Shown here: positions 16,857 through 26,670 of the stretch, piece by piece
Layout of the letters: each line of letters opens with the position of its first letter
Numbering within the stretch: position 1 is the first letter of the stretch
NCBI RefSeq assembly: GCF_016864375.1
Contig: NZ_CP069357.1
Location: forward strand, 124,001 to 188,000
Reading direction: 5' to 3'
DNA: 64,000 bases
Source of the DNA: Microvirga sp. VF16
Lineage (GTDB): Bacteria; Pseudomonadota; Alphaproteobacteria; Rhizobiales; Beijerinckiaceae
Translations under genes and position numbers: made by a program
The notes under the pieces: model-generated
The model's input: only the letters and a program-made list of their open reading frames with translations
Told to the model about the DNA's origin: nothing
Databases searched by the model: none

Positions 16857-17989
16857 TGGCCCGGAACGTACTGAATCCTGCCGCTAAAGACCTTGGAACA
16901 ACGTCCGCTCCTGCACCTAATCCAGTAGCGGACCAACAAGCAGCCCTTGCAGGGGCGCTTAACGGGAACAACGATACGCCGATTACCGTGCGGCCGGATC
17001 GTCCGTTCGCCAACCGTCCCCACGCTAAGAGTCCCGTCGCCGGCGGAGAGCAAAGCGGCTCATCTGGCAATGAAGTTCCAACGATTCCTCGACAGGTTGC
17101 TCCGGTTATGACCTCCCAACAGAGGGTCATGGCAGATACGCTCAACGCAGTTAACCGTGTCGACGAACTTGAGAAGCAACTGCGGTCAGGTCATGCCGTG
17201 GTCGACCTTGATCCTTCTATGATCGATGCGTCGTTCGTTCCAGATCGCATGGCTCCCTCGGAAGAGGCCCACAGGGAGCTTGTCCAAGCGATTAAGGCAG
17301 ACGGACAGATCGTACCCATTCTGGTTCGTCCTCATCCGGCAGAGCAGGGGCGCTACCAGGTTGCCTATGGGCACAGGCGTCTTCGAGCGGTAACCGAACT
17401 CGGCATCAAGGTCCGAGCTGTTGTCCGCGAACTTACCGACGAGCAGTTGGTTGTCGCACAGGGCCAAGAGAACAACGCCCGGACAAACCTGAGCTTCATC
17501 GAGAAAGCTCGCTTTGCGCTGCAACTGGAAGAGCGCGGCTTCCGTCGCGATGTCATCATGCAGGCTCTTTGCGTTGACCGCCCTAGGGTCTCGCAGATGG
17601 TCAAATTCGCATCGAGTATTCCGATGGAAATCATCAATGCCATCGGGCCAGCACCAGGCATCGGAAGACGGAAGTGGGAAGACTTCGCTGCATTGATCAC
17701 GAAGGGCAATATCGACAAAGCCCGGCACGCGATCGAGCGGGCCGAAAATTCGGGCCGGGATAGCGACGCAAAGTTTGAGGCAGCCTACAAGGCGCTTACA
17801 ACCAAAGCCGAAATCGCTCGCCCTGAACTCTGGACTGCTCCCGACGGTGCCCGCTTGGCCAAGTACACCGAAACCGACGAGAAATTCTCGCTCGTCATTG
17901 ATCGGAAGCTTTCGCCACGTTTCGGGAAGTTCCTCGTCAGCCGTCTGGAGCAACTCTACAACGAGTTTCAGGCCGCAGACAAAGAGTGA
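16856..17989 (+). CDS. repB: RepB, ParB-type centromere-binding partition protein
   Basis: The 377-residue protein overlaps the end of repA by one base. After an unusually long, low-complexity N-terminus, residues 115-250 form the ParB domain: DPSMIDASFVPDR, the conserved GHRRLRAV (172-179), ENNARTNLSFIEKARF (205-220) and a helix-turn-helix (MQALCVDRPRVSQMVKF, 235-251). The C-terminus is a helical dimerisation region. It should bind the 16-bp palindromes upstream of repA. The usual third gene, repC, which encodes the replication initiator, does not follow within the expected few hundred bases. Confidence 0.92.
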   Translation: MARNVLNPAAKDLGTTSAPAPNPVADQQAALAGALNGNNDTPITVRPDRPFANRPHAKSPVAGGEQSGSSGNEVPTIPRQVAPVMTSQQRVMADTLNAVNRVDELEKQLRSGHAVVDLDPSMIDASFVPDRMAPSEEAHRELVQAIKADGQIVPILVRPHPAEQGRYQVAYGHRRLRAVTELGIKVRAVVRELTDEQLVVAQGQENNARTNLSFIEKARFALQLEERGFRRDVIMQALCVDRPRVSQMVKFASSIPMEIINAIGPAPGIGRRKWEDFAALITKGNIDKARHAIERAENSGRDSDAKFEAAYKALTTKAEIARPELWTAPDGARLAKYTETDEKFSLVIDRKLSPRFGKFLVSRLEQLYNEFQAADKE

Positions 17990-18058
17990 GGTTTCGTCAC
18001 TACTTCGACCCAGCATCGCTTCGGTCATCGCTCACAGCGAGATTGAGGCGATGCTCCA

Positions 18059-18463
18059 TCAACAAACCAGTGCGTATTCGGCAGTTGCTGCCTCAACTGG
18101 CTTATCTGACTTTGCTCCCTCTGCAACTATCTGCAGCATCTCATCTGGAAGCGGTCTCTGGAGTCTGAGGGCTTCCTCTGTGGGAGCGTTGAGCCAGACC
18201 TCATATCCCTCAGGCATGGTCAGGATCACTGGTATCGCTTGGGGATAAATCAGCCCGACCACACCGTTCGACTCCGATGTCAAAAACGAATTGAGCAGCT
18301 TTCCACCTTCAACAGGATCAGCCTTCGTCCCATGCACGCCGGTCCAAGAGCGCCAAATACCAGCAGAGGCGGAGTAGGGGATACGAGCTTGTAAGAACTG
18401 CTGTCCACAGACGATATTCTGTACATAGTTAGATGTTGCGTTCAATTGATCGTTTCTCCGCAT
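18059..18463 (-). pseudogene. SOS response-associated (SRAP/YedK) protein, decayed C-terminal remnant
   Basis: The readable frame shows the SRAP signature ASAGIWRSWTGVHGT, then LTSESNGVVG, the active-site region YPQAIPVILTMPEGYEVWL and PLPDEMLQIVAEG. The N-terminal half, with the essential MCGRY start whose Cys crosslinks to abasic DNA, is missing: upstream only RRNDQLNATSNYVQNIVCG remains. SRAP proteins protect abasic sites in single-stranded DNA. Without the catalytic Cys this copy is a remnant. It occupies the place where repC would be expected, on the opposite strand. Confidence 0.75.
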
Positions 18464-18841
18464 GGCTAGAGGCTTCCGGAGCTATAACGTAACCAATGGC
18501 TGAGAGCTCGCCCTGGGCTGGATCTGGCCTATTCCTGAGACGAGAGGCCGTGGAATCCTGGGCTCTGGTCCGGAGAGGGGAAGCAACTGGCCAACCACGA
18601 AGGGGTACAAGAATTGTTCCTAAACATACGCTAATGGCCCAAGCCAACTAAGCAGATACATGCCGGAAAGTAAGTACCCCAACAGCACTCCTGTCAGCGT
18701 AGCCAATGGTCGTTTTAATCCTTTGTCAATGGCGCCAAATTAGCTAGAACAGTAACTTAGCTGTTGGCCAAAGGCAGTCTGGGAGACCTAAGGAGCTTCC
18801 AGTCAAAGCCTGCCTGATCGGGATAATAAAGGGGCAGGGGC
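18464..18841. other. gene-free stretch
   Basis: About 380 bases without a supported gene. It carries ATGGCGCCAAAT at about 18729-18740, which shares a core with the operator-like words at 44395 and 45978, but one GGCGCC-centred match in GC-rich DNA can be chance. Confidence 0.4.
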
Positions 18842-20116
18842 ATGGACGCCGAACAATCGGATTTGTTAACTGAGTTACCGAAACCTGAAGTCATTGGGCA
18901 TCTCCTTTCTAATGAGGGCATCCTCCTGACATTCTCCACGGCAGACGGGCCACGATTTGCCGCAGTCGCCGTGACCGGGGAGGGAGAGTCCAAGCCAGTT
19001 GCTGAGCGAACACTCGCCGCGGCGGGCGACCTCGCGGTACATGTCGATCGTCTCGGTAGGGACATCGGCAAAAGGGGCGGCCAACTCTACATCGTCGACA
19101 TCAAAAATCCTCAGAGAGCCCGCGAGCGCACGCGCTCAGCTATGACCGCAACCACTTCTGCAGCTCTTTTTGCTTGCAGGACACGCCAAGCCTTCGCAGC
19201 CGTCTGTGAGGAGTTAGGTGTTACGCGGGAGGACATTGCCAAGGCAGCACAGCTCTATCCTATGTTTGCTCAGGCCCAGACAGAGGAGAGCAAGATAGTT
19301 GTCGGCCAAGCACATAAGCTGGCAACCGCTCTCAAAACGCGCGAAATTTATCGTTACATAGGCTATTCGGCCGAGGACAAATTCCAAATCGGCCAGGTAC
19401 ATCCTGTGCTCGCAGATCAGATTGCGCGCGCAGTGCGCTTCGATGTTGGTGACGCCAATAAGTTGCCCCATCCCTCTTCAAATGACGCATTGTTAATGGG
19501 GCACTTGCCCTATCCTGTCTGCTATTTCGAGTTTGATGCTGATGGAGCCGAGCGCGACGACGGCACACCGGTCGGGCAGATCCGGATGATGGTTCTGGCA
19601 AGAGATTTGGGAGGCGAAGTTTCCTCTGTCTTCTTCCGGTCGCACCCGCCCGGCGACCGATACTTCTCAATGGGCTTTGGAGCACGCTGGCGCGTGGAGG
19701 ATGGGGAGGTTCTCTGGGAACCGGATCTTCTCACCGATCAAATGCCCACTGATCTCGAGGATGAGGAACATCTCAAGCGCGTAACAGCGATATTCCTTGC
19801 CCCAGTCCTTTCCTACCTAGCACTACTGAACCGGCCGGGAGCGGAGGTGACGCGTGTTGTCCCGCCAGCCAAGCTGGCTGCCTCTAGACAAAAGTCCGGT
19901 AAGCCACCTCTGTTTGATTTCCACCGAGTCAAGTTCATGGGCAATGAACGGACGTCGAGTACAAGAGACGGCGCAGAGTCTGATCGAGCCGGACCTCGCC
20001 TGCACATGAGGAAAGGCCATGTTCGCCGTCTGGCACTCGGCAAGGAGATCTGGATCCGTTCAACCATTGTTGGCCGTGCATCGGCCGGCGCCCTCGGCAA
20101 AGACTTCTTGTCGTGA
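18842..20116 (+). CDS. unrecognised 424-residue protein
   Basis: The start is supported by GGGGCAGGGG just upstream. The first 130 residues contain TFSTADGPRFAAVAVTGEGE and VHVDRLGRDIGKRGG, an alpha/beta fold I cannot place. Residues 225-345 have a second globular region (GQIRMMVLARDLGGEVSSVF, SMGFGARWRVEDGEVLWEPD). The last 45 residues read PRLHMRKGHVRRL, GKEIWIRSTIVGR and GKDFLS, a closing motif I associate with plasmid and phage hypothetical proteins of this group. No catalytic site is evident. It ends 24 bases before the second RHE_PE00001 gene and is probably co-transcribed with it. Confidence 0.65.
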   Translation: MDAEQSDLLTELPKPEVIGHLLSNEGILLTFSTADGPRFAAVAVTGEGESKPVAERTLAAAGDLAVHVDRLGRDIGKRGGQLYIVDIKNPQRARERTRSAMTATTSAALFACRTRQAFAAVCEELGVTREDIAKAAQLYPMFAQAQTEESKIVVGQAHKLATALKTREIYRYIGYSAEDKFQIGQVHPVLADQIARAVRFDVGDANKLPHPSSNDALLMGHLPYPVCYFEFDADGAERDDGTPVGQIRMMVLARDLGGEVSSVFFRSHPPGDRYFSMGFGARWRVEDGEVLWEPDLLTDQMPTDLEDEEHLKRVTAIFLAPVLSYLALLNRPGAEVTRVVPPAKLAASRQKSGKPPLFDFHRVKFMGNERTSSTRDGAESDRAGPRLHMRKGHVRRLALGKEIWIRSTIVGRASAGALGKDFLS

Positions 20117-20139
20117 AACTATAGATCAGGCCACGCCCC

Positions 20140-21156
20140 ATGCTCAATTTCGCAGTCTCAGATCAAGAGCAACCAAAGAGCTATGAACTCCCCGAGATCC
20201 CTTGCGAGAAGGTCATTGGCCGCCTGGAGAGGATCGCGCTGGCCGTAAAGGATTTTGATGCTCGCCTTGAGGCCGCTGGTCTGTCCGCTGGTTGGCATTC
20301 TCGGTGCGACATGAATGAGGCGGTACGTGCACTAATCCTGGATGGACACCTGGTCGATATCGGCGACTTAGTGCTGCATGACGCCGGCATGGACGTACGA
20401 AGCCCTACCCATGAGATCATGAGAGCTGCATCGGCTCTCAGGGCGCGACGGACTGCAATGGCCAGGAAGGCGCCTTGGCCGATTTCCTACGACGGGTTGG
20501 CGGCTCTGCGCGGGGTTGGGCCGGTAAAAGCCGGGGAGCCGAAGGCCAAGGGTAAAAAGAAAATCGATCCGGACGATGATGAGGCCTATCCGGCCTTCGC
20601 CAACGACGCGGATCCGTGGAAGGCGCATTTTGCGGAAATTGATGCGCTCCTTGATCGAACCGACAAGGTTCTCGCTGGCGAAACGCCGCTGCCCAAAAGC
20701 CGATCGCACTTGGTTTACGATCCGGACGTGGATGAGGCCGAGAATGAAGACGCCTGGCTTGATCTGGTGAAACGGGTTTCCCATTGGCCGGCAGTCGCCG
20801 CGGCCGCCGTCGCCTGGGATGCCTGGCTCGATCTGAACCTCTATACCCGGCAACCATGGCTCGGATTGACCATGGCCGCGTCGATCCTCCGGGCTCGAGG
20901 ATTGACCAGTCACCTCCTGCCGCTCGCGGCCGGGTTTAAGAAATCGAAATTCCGGCCTCAGGGCAGGGAAGGGGTCCTCGAAAAGCTGCAGGGCTTCTGC
21001 CAGGTGCTCGAAGAGAGTGTTGAGATTGCAAACAAGGATCTGGAGAGATTGATCCTCGCCCGGGAGCTGATGAACCGGGTGGCCGATAAATGCCGCAGCA
21101 ATTCCAAGCTGCCCGAGCTCGTCGATCTCTTCCTGTCGCGTCCATTGGTGACGACG
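20140..21156 (+). pseudogene. RHE_PE00001 family gene, 5' part, split by mobile elements
   Basis: The frame matches the intact paralogue at 8069-9211 along its length: EIPCEKVIGRLERIALAVKD, GHLVDIGDLVLHDAGMD, DPDDDEAYP, DADPWKAHFAEIDALLDRT, SHWPAVAAAAVAWDAWLDLN. After LSRPLVT (to about 21156) the sequence runs into the terminal repeat of a serine-recombinase element. The missing end, VTVPLGAKLLKVTPKAVDLM to RRRYRAWGIV, is found at 26977-27111. Without the C-terminal helix-turn-helix the product is unlikely to work. The first 340 residues are otherwise open, so the insertion looks recent. Confidence 0.88.
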
Positions 21157-21161
21157 CGTAG

Positions 21162-21462
21162 GACAATGGTGCAAAGTTCGACGTGCCTCGGGTGGGCCTG
21201 AGAAACCGGGATCAATCCGGAAGACCACCCGAACAACATCATCGGCCACCTCGATGCGCTTGACGAGGGTACAGATAATGTCGCGCTTCGTTGCCCAATC
21301 CGCACTGGCAAGCCGGTCATGCACCATCTCGGCAAACAGGTCGAGTTTCCCCACCACGAACTGGAGCGAGCGGATCTGCTCAGCGGCCTCCTGTTGGGCC
21401 TTGGCTTCGGCTTCCAGCCGGGCCGTCCGGCGGCGCAACTCAGTGTGGTCTTGCTCCGCTTT
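21162..21462 (-). pseudogene. serine recombinase, C-terminal segment
   Basis: Read on the minus strand, this segment encodes AEQDHTELRRRTARLEAEAK, QFVVGKLDLFAEMVHDRL and DWATKRDIICTLVKRIEV. That is the coiled-coil and closing region of large serine recombinases, and it continues the protein that breaks off at 25292. The frame runs out through the terminal inverted repeat. It belongs to the same gene as the N-terminal part at 25292-26670, split by the IS3-family element. Confidence 0.75.
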
Positions 21463-21482
21463 TGCGGAGAGCGGTTTAGTAG

Positions 21483-22340
21483 TTATCCGGCCAGCTTTTC
21501 GAACTGAACCGGACTGACATAATCCAGTGTCGAATGACGCCGGACAGGGTTGTAGAAGCCGTCGATATAACGAGCAATTGCCGCCTTGGCTTCAGCTCTG
21601 GTCTGGAACACCGTGCGCCAGACCAATTCGGACTTCAAGGTCTTGAAGAAGGTCTCGACCACCGAATTATCATAACAGTTGCCTTTGCCGGACATCGAGA
21701 TCCGGATGCCGTGCTTTCGCAACTCAGCCTGATACTCGATCGAACAATATTGACTGCCGCGGTCGGCGTGATGGATCAGTCCCTTCCCAGGCCTTCGAAT
21801 TGCCAGAGCCTTGCGCAGCGCCTCAAGCGCCAGTTCCTTGTGCAGCCGGTCACTCACCGCCCAGCCAACCACCCGGCGGGCGAAGAGATCGAGGACCACG
21901 GCCAGATACAGCCAGCCTTCACCCGTCCACACGTACGAGATATCGGCGGCCCACTTCTGGTTCGGGCGCTCAGCCGAGAAGTCCTGCTCGAGCAGGTTGG
22001 GCGTGATCGGGAAGGCATGATGGCTGTCGGTGGTGCGTTTGAAGCGCCGCTTCTGGCGGGCCTTGAGGCCATTCTCGCGCATCAGCCGAGCGGTGCGGCG
22101 TCGGCCTACCGTCAGGCCCTCGTCCTGCAACTCGCGGGTCATGCGCGGGCTGCCGTAGGTCTCGTTCGAGAGGGTGAAGGCCGTGCGAATGTGGGCCAAC
22201 AGAACCAGATCCTCCCGCTGGCGCGGACTGGCCGGACGAGAGCGCCAAGCGAAGTAGCCACTCGGGCTGACTCCCAGGACCTGGCATAGACGTGTGACGG
22301 GGAAGCTCTCTTTCGCCACATCGATGAACTGAAACTTCAT
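21483..22340 (-). CDS. IS3-family transposase OrfB (DDE integrase)
   Basis: This complete 285-residue OrfB has an HTH_21 region (GSPRMTRELQDEGLTVGRRR) and a rve-type DDE catalytic core: D in KWAADISYVWT, D in GLIHHADRGSQYC, and E in CYDNSVVETFFKTLKSE. It ends in the usual YIDGFYNPVRRHSTLDYVSP. In an intact IS3 element OrfA and OrfB are joined by a ribosomal frameshift; here orfA upstream is split by other insertion sequences, so no fused transposase can be made. Confidence 0.9.
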   Translation of the reverse strand: MKFQFIDVAKESFPVTRLCQVLGVSPSGYFAWRSRPASPRQREDLVLLAHIRTAFTLSNETYGSPRMTRELQDEGLTVGRRRTARLMRENGLKARQKRRFKRTTDSHHAFPITPNLLEQDFSAERPNQKWAADISYVWTGEGWLYLAVVLDLFARRVVGWAVSDRLHKELALEALRKALAIRRPGKGLIHHADRGSQYCSIEYQAELRKHGIRISMSGKGNCYDNSVVETFFKTLKSELVWRTVFQTRAEAKAAIARYIDGFYNPVRRHSTLDYVSPVQFEKLAG

Positions 22341-22369
22341 CGACTTCCCTCCTTGGCGAAAAAATCTAT

Positions 22370-23756
22370 GGACCGGCCGTGCGTTGCAAGAGGGCTGCTT
22401 CAGATTGGATGAGAGACGGTTTGCATCAATCTATCCGGCCTCTGGGTGGAGCGCCTGCTCCGGGCCATCATGGAAATCCGCGCGCACTGGGCCTTTTTAG
22501 CGGTGAGACCTCATTGGGCCATTTTTTCGCTCAGGCTTCCAGTGCGCAGGGCGACCGTTCATCCATCCTGTCACATCCTTCCCGCAAACCTCGGTGGGAA
22601 CTCGATAGCCGAAACGCCTGCGGCTAAAGCGGTCTTACGGAACCTGGGTGGCAATCCCCGCATCATAGCCCCTTTCGCGGTACAACACGCTCCAGGCGAT
22701 GCGCGCCAACTTATTGGCCAACGCGGCAGCCAGCACGTTTCGATGCAGCCGAGGGGCCGCTGTCATCAGCCAATGGCCGAAGCGATATCTCTGCCAGTTG
22801 TGTGGGTGCTGCAGAATAGCCTGCGCACCGCCCACGAACAGGGTGCGCAAGTAGCGGTTCCCTCGCTTGGAGAGGCCACCCAGGATGGTGCGATTGCCGG
22901 TCGAGATCTGCTTGGGCACCAGCCCTAGCCAAGCGGCGAAGTCGCGGCCTTTGGCGAAAGCCGCTCCGGTGCCGACCGCCGCCACCATGGCGCTGGCGGT
23001 GATCACCCCGACACCCGGGATATCCATCAACCGCCCGCAGCCCGCGTCCTCTCGCGCCAAGGCCGTGATGTCCCGGGTCAGCGTCTCGATGCGTTCGTCC
23101 AGTTGCCGCCAATCCTCCGACAGATCCTCGATCAGGTGGATCAGGCGCGGCGAGAGCACGTCCGTGCGTTGAGACAGAAGGGTGGGAAGCGCCTCGCGCA
23201 AGCCCGCGAGCCCCTGACGTACCGGAAGGCCGCACTCGAGCAGGAAGGCGCGGATCTGGTTGATGATGGCGGTGCGCTGGCCGATCTGGCGGCGGCGCAC
23301 CCGGTGCAAGGCTTGCAGATCAAGTTGCTCGGCCGACTTCAGCGGCACTGGCCGCATGGTCGGGCGCTGGACCGCCTCCGCGATGGCTTCCGCATCGCGG
23401 TAGTCATTCTTGTGTCCTTTGAGGAACGGCTTCACGTACTGGGCCGGCAGCAGGCGCACGTCATGACCGAGGGCAGCGAGCTGGCGCCCAACATGATGAG
23501 CACCGGCGCAAGCCTCCATCCCAATCAGACAGACCGGCAGGTTGGCCAGGCAGGATTGCAGCTGCCCGCGCGAGACCTTTCGGCGCAGCACGATCCTGCC
23601 GCATGCATCCATGCCGATCAGGTGGAAGGTGTTCTTGCTCAGGTCGATTCCGATGGTGGCGACGGCCTCAGTCGTGGTCTGGTGTGACATGGCATGGCTC
23701 CTTGCCTGCGAGATAATCCCGCCCTCCCATGCTCCACCCGGGAGCACGGCCGGTCC
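22370..23756. mobile_element. IS110/IS1111-family element
   Basis: A 13-bp inverted repeat, GGACCGGCCGTGC at 22370-22382 and GCACGGCCGGTCC at 23744-23756, frames one transposase gene and about 250 non-coding bases at its 3' side. Subterminal inverted repeats are typical of the IS1111 branch of IS110. It lies against the IS30-family element on its right and the remnant of orfA (FFAKEGSR, then stop) on its left. Confidence 0.75.
22635..23690 (-). CDS. IS110-family transposase
   Basis: I start at the ATG of MSHQTTTEAVATIGIDLSKN at 23690, which follows AAGGAG. The protein has the DEDD-type N-terminal domain (IGIDLSKNTFHLIGMD, CAGAHHVGRQLAALGHDV, KNDYRDAEAIAEAV) and the C-terminal Transposase_20 domain (MDIPGVGVITASAMVAAVG, FAAWLGLVPKQISTGNRTIL, KRGNRYLRTLFVGGAQA). 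About 351 residues, full length for the family. It should be active. Confidence 0.92.
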   Translation of the reverse strand: MSHQTTTEAVATIGIDLSKNTFHLIGMDACGRIVLRRKVSRGQLQSCLANLPVCLIGMEACAGAHHVGRQLAALGHDVRLLPAQYVKPFLKGHKNDYRDAEAIAEAVQRPTMRPVPLKSAEQLDLQALHRVRRRQIGQRTAIINQIRAFLLECGLPVRQGLAGLREALPTLLSQRTDVLSPRLIHLIEDLSEDWRQLDERIETLTRDITALAREDAGCGRLMDIPGVGVITASAMVAAVGTGAAFAKGRDFAAWLGLVPKQISTGNRTILGGLSKRGNRYLRTLFVGGAQAILQHPHNWQRYRFGHWLMTAAPRLHRNVLAAALANKLARIAWSVLYRERGYDAGIATQVP

Positions 23757-23777
23757 ATGCCATTAGCGGTGGTGAGT

Positions 23778-24941
23778 TCAATCGATCAGCGCAACAGCTT
23801 CGGCCAGCATAGCGCCAGGGGTTCTAAAGCCAAGGGTTTTCCTCGGCCGGGTATTGAGGCTGAGGGCAATCGCGTCGAGATCATTCTGGCTATAGACGGA
23901 CAGGTCCGATCCCTTGGGGAGATACTGGCGTAACAAGCCATTGGTGTTCTCGTTACTCCCGCGTTGCCAGGGGCTCTGCGGATCACAGAAGTAGACGTCC
24001 ACGTCAGTCGCGACGCTAAACCGCTTGTGCTGGGCCAGTTCCATGCCTCGATCCCACGTCAGCGACGCCATCAATCCCTGAGGAAGTTGCTGCACCTGGC
24101 GAACAAGTGCTTTCACCACGCTGTCGCTGTCTTTGCCTTCCACATGAACCAGCATGACAAACCGGGATTGGCGTTCAACCAGGGTGGCAATGTGCGTGTT
24201 CTTGCCGCCCGTGAGCAGATCGCCTTCCCAATGCCCCGGCACAGCCCGGTCCTCGATCTCGGGAGGGCGATCTCTGATGGAGACAGCATCGATGATCTGG
24301 CCTCTCGGCTGGCCGGCCGTGCTCGCTGTCTTGCCGCGCCGCATACTCCGTCTGCTCCGCAGATGGCGGGTCAGCTCCTTTCGCAGGACGCCGCGGGCTT
24401 GGATGAACAGGCTCTTGTAGATCGTCTCGTGGGATACACGCATCGTTCTGTCATCGCGATGTTCAGCCTTGAGCCATCCTGAGATCTGCTCGGGAGACCA
24501 TTGGTTCTGAAGCTTCTCCGCTACCAACTCCTGAAGAGCCTTGTTGATTGCCAAAAGGCAAGCTTTCGGACGCAAACTCTGTTGCCACGCACGCTCATCG
24601 GCTCGCGTGGCACGATACCCCTTTCTGCCTCCATTCCGACGGACCTCCCGGCTGATGGTCGAGGGTGACCGCCCAAGCCGGTTCGCGATCTGATGGAATG
24701 ACCACTCGGCTGCGAGGCCCCGAGATATCTCCTCGCGTTCGTCTGACGTGAGCGAAAGCCGAGAGCGGGTCCTCGGCGGTGGAGCAATGCCTCCCTTGGC
24801 GAGCACGACGCCAAAGACCGACCCGGCATGCTTTCCAAGAGCACGGCCGATGTCGCTCAGCGACTCGCCAGCTTTCCACCGGGCCCAGAGTTCCCTTTTC
24901 TGCTCCGCCGATAAGCCCGGCCGCCCCGTACGCGCCATCAT
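23778..24941 (-). CDS. IS30-family transposase
   Basis: The 387-residue protein has an N-terminal helix-turn-helix region (LWARWKAGESLSDIGRALGK), a second one typical of IS30 (SFHQIANRLGRSPSTISREV, RRNGGRKGYRA) and the DDE core (PGHWEGDLLTGGKNTHIATL, LTWDRGMELAQHKRF, SPWQRGSNENTNGLLRQYLP). Full length for the family. It has inserted into the orfA gene of the IS3-family element; the element runs from about 23757 to about 24990. Confidence 0.93.
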   Translation of the reverse strand: MMARTGRPGLSAEQKRELWARWKAGESLSDIGRALGKHAGSVFGVVLAKGGIAPPPRTRSRLSLTSDEREEISRGLAAEWSFHQIANRLGRSPSTISREVRRNGGRKGYRATRADERAWQQSLRPKACLLAINKALQELVAEKLQNQWSPEQISGWLKAEHRDDRTMRVSHETIYKSLFIQARGVLRKELTRHLRSRRSMRRGKTASTAGQPRGQIIDAVSIRDRPPEIEDRAVPGHWEGDLLTGGKNTHIATLVERQSRFVMLVHVEGKDSDSVVKALVRQVQQLPQGLMASLTWDRGMELAQHKRFSVATDVDVYFCDPQSPWQRGSNENTNGLLRQYLPKGSDLSVYSQNDLDAIALSLNTRPRKTLGFRTPGAMLAEAVALID

Positions 24942-24987
24942 GGATCCTTTCAGACACCGAGAAATCGATCATGGTGCGCTGACCCGT

Positions 24988-25257
24988 TGAATCCATCGTA
25001 GCCTTCTTCAGGATCTCCCGCTCCTGGCGCAGGATCTCGTTCTCGCGCCGCAGCCGCTTGAGCTCGGCGGCCATATCCTCCTGGCGCTCTTCGGGCGGAT
25101 CATCGATCTCACGCTCGCGGCGACGATCAATCCAGTGGCGCAGGGTCGACAGACCAACCCCGAGATCCGCGGCAATCGCGCGCCGGCTGCGGCCGCTCGT
25201 CAGAGCAAGCCGCACCGCCTCATCCTGAAACTCTTTCGTAAAGCGTGTCTGGGGCAT
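24988..25257 (-). pseudogene. IS3-family OrfA, N-terminal part
   Basis: The frame encodes MPQTRFTKEFQDEAVRLALT, SRRAIAADLGVGLSTLRHWI and the leucine-zipper-like end ENEILRQEREILKKAT, the standard IS3 OrfA. It is cut there by the IS30-family element; the last codons (FFAKEGSR and a TGA) lie just upstream of orfB at about 22341-22369. It belongs with the OrfB at 21483-22340. Confidence 0.85.
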
Positions 25258-25291
25258 GGAGATCCTCCTGGGCTATAAGAGTGCTCTCCAT

Positions 25292-26670
25292 CTTTCCGAA
25301 GCAAGACCAGTGAGGCGCGGTTCAAACTCAGGCTTCTCGATCAATCCCTCCGTGTAGCTGTCGATCAGCCGCTCGATGGCGCGGCGCGCCTTCGCCAACT
25401 GACGGCCGAGAGCATCGAGTTCGAGTTGGTGCGGGGTGGCCTGGATCGCATCCAGGCGGCGCTGATACTCTTCGATGACCCGCGTCGGGTCATCGAGCAG
25501 CCGATAGACCTCGCTCCAGACCGCCTCATCGAGCCGATCGACCGCAACCAAGCGGGCGTCGCATCGCCGCTCACCGTGGAACCGGGTGCGGTCGGTGCCG
25601 CAACAGCGATAGTACCGCCATGGTCCATAGGGATGATACCCGGTAAACCCATAGCCACACTTCTGGCAGACAAGCAGACCCCGCAGCAGATACTGAACGC
25701 CCGCAAGCCGCTCGCGATTGCGTTTCCGGTTCTCCTCCAGCCGCTCGGCGACACTCGCAAAGAGGTCTTCGTCGATGATCGCCGGCACGGCGATGCTGAT
25801 GTGCCGCTCGGCCGCGGCTGGCACTTGCCGATAGGGCTTGCGCGGCAAACCATCGTGGCCGCGCGGCGGATGAAGCGGCGGCTGCCATGGCACGCACTGG
25901 CGGCGACCATAAACCGCCTGACCCGCATAAGCGGGGTTGCGCAGCATGGTGTGGATCACGGTCCGGCTCCAGTGGGGCTGACCTGATGGGCTTGCAATGG
26001 CGTTGTGGCGCAAGCGCCGGCAGACCGCCGCTAACGTCAGGCGTTCGTGCCCAACCCAGGTGAAGATCTGGCGGACAATCCGCGCCGCCTCCTCGTCGAT
26101 CTCGTAGCGTGCGGCTCCCCCACCAGCCTCGCGCGTGATGTAGTGGTAACCAAAGGGCGCGCGGGTCAGGACACTGACGGCCCCGGTTTGGGCGCGATGG
26201 CGCTTGCCGCGCCGGCTGCGCTCCAGCACTTTGGCTCGCTCGTACTCGGCGAACATGCCCTGCAGCTGCAGCAGCAAACTGTCCTCGGGCGTGGTCCCGA
26301 TCGGGCGATTGAGGAAGATCACCTGGGTGCCGGCGTGGGTAAATTCTTCGAGCAGCAGAACCTGATGCGCGTAGCTGCGGGCGAGACGATCCGGGGACTG
26401 GACGTAGACGAGATCGATCGCCGACAGCGCCACGAGATCGCGCAGACGCTCCAGGGCGGGACGGATCAGGCTGGCGCCGCTGTGGCCATTGTCGATGAAC
26501 CGCAGATCGTTCCGGATGCAGTGGCCATCCTGCACCGCTTGTGCAGTCAACTCAGCCAGTTGGCTGTCGATGGTGTGACGCTCAGCCTGCTGGTCGGAGG
26601 AGACCCGGGCGTAAAGGGCAACCTGCAGGGTCTGCGGTGTCGAAACGGCTCTCAGGTGCTGAGTTCTCAT
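25292..26670 (-). pseudogene. large serine recombinase, N-terminal and middle part
   Basis: I start at the ATG of MRTQHLRAVSTPQTLQ (26670), which follows AAGGAAGG. The catalytic domain has the nucleophilic Ser in LYARVSSDQQ and the conserved SPDRLARSYAHQ and GMFAEYERAKVLERSRRGK. A Recombinase domain (FGYHYITREAGG, TMLRNPAYAGQAVYGRR) and a zinc ribbon (CQKCGYGFTGY, then CCGTDRTRFHGERRCDARL) follow. The frame is cut after FEPRLTGLASE by the IS3-family element; the rest is at 21162-21462. This is the probable mobility enzyme of the element framed by the 17-bp repeats. Confidence 0.88.

Larger units (their letters stand above)
21463..25291. mobile_element. IS3-family element, itself interrupted
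   Basis: Imperfect terminal repeats (TGCGGAGAGC at the left, GCTCTCCAT at the right) and an apparent 4-bp duplication CTTT (21459-21462 and 25292-25295) mark the ends. It carries orfA and orfB on the minus strand, but orfA is split by an IS30-family and an IS110-family element. It lies inside the serine recombinase gene. Confidence 0.7.

Noticed and set aside
18842..20116. repC following repAB
   Set aside because: The protein has no RepC-type winged-helix N-terminus or conserved RepC motifs and lies 850 bases from repB.
20368..21438. 356-codon minus-strand frame across the left end of the mobile nest
   Set aside because: Only the first part (to about 21162) is the recombinase end; the rest is antisense to the RHE_PE00001 gene.
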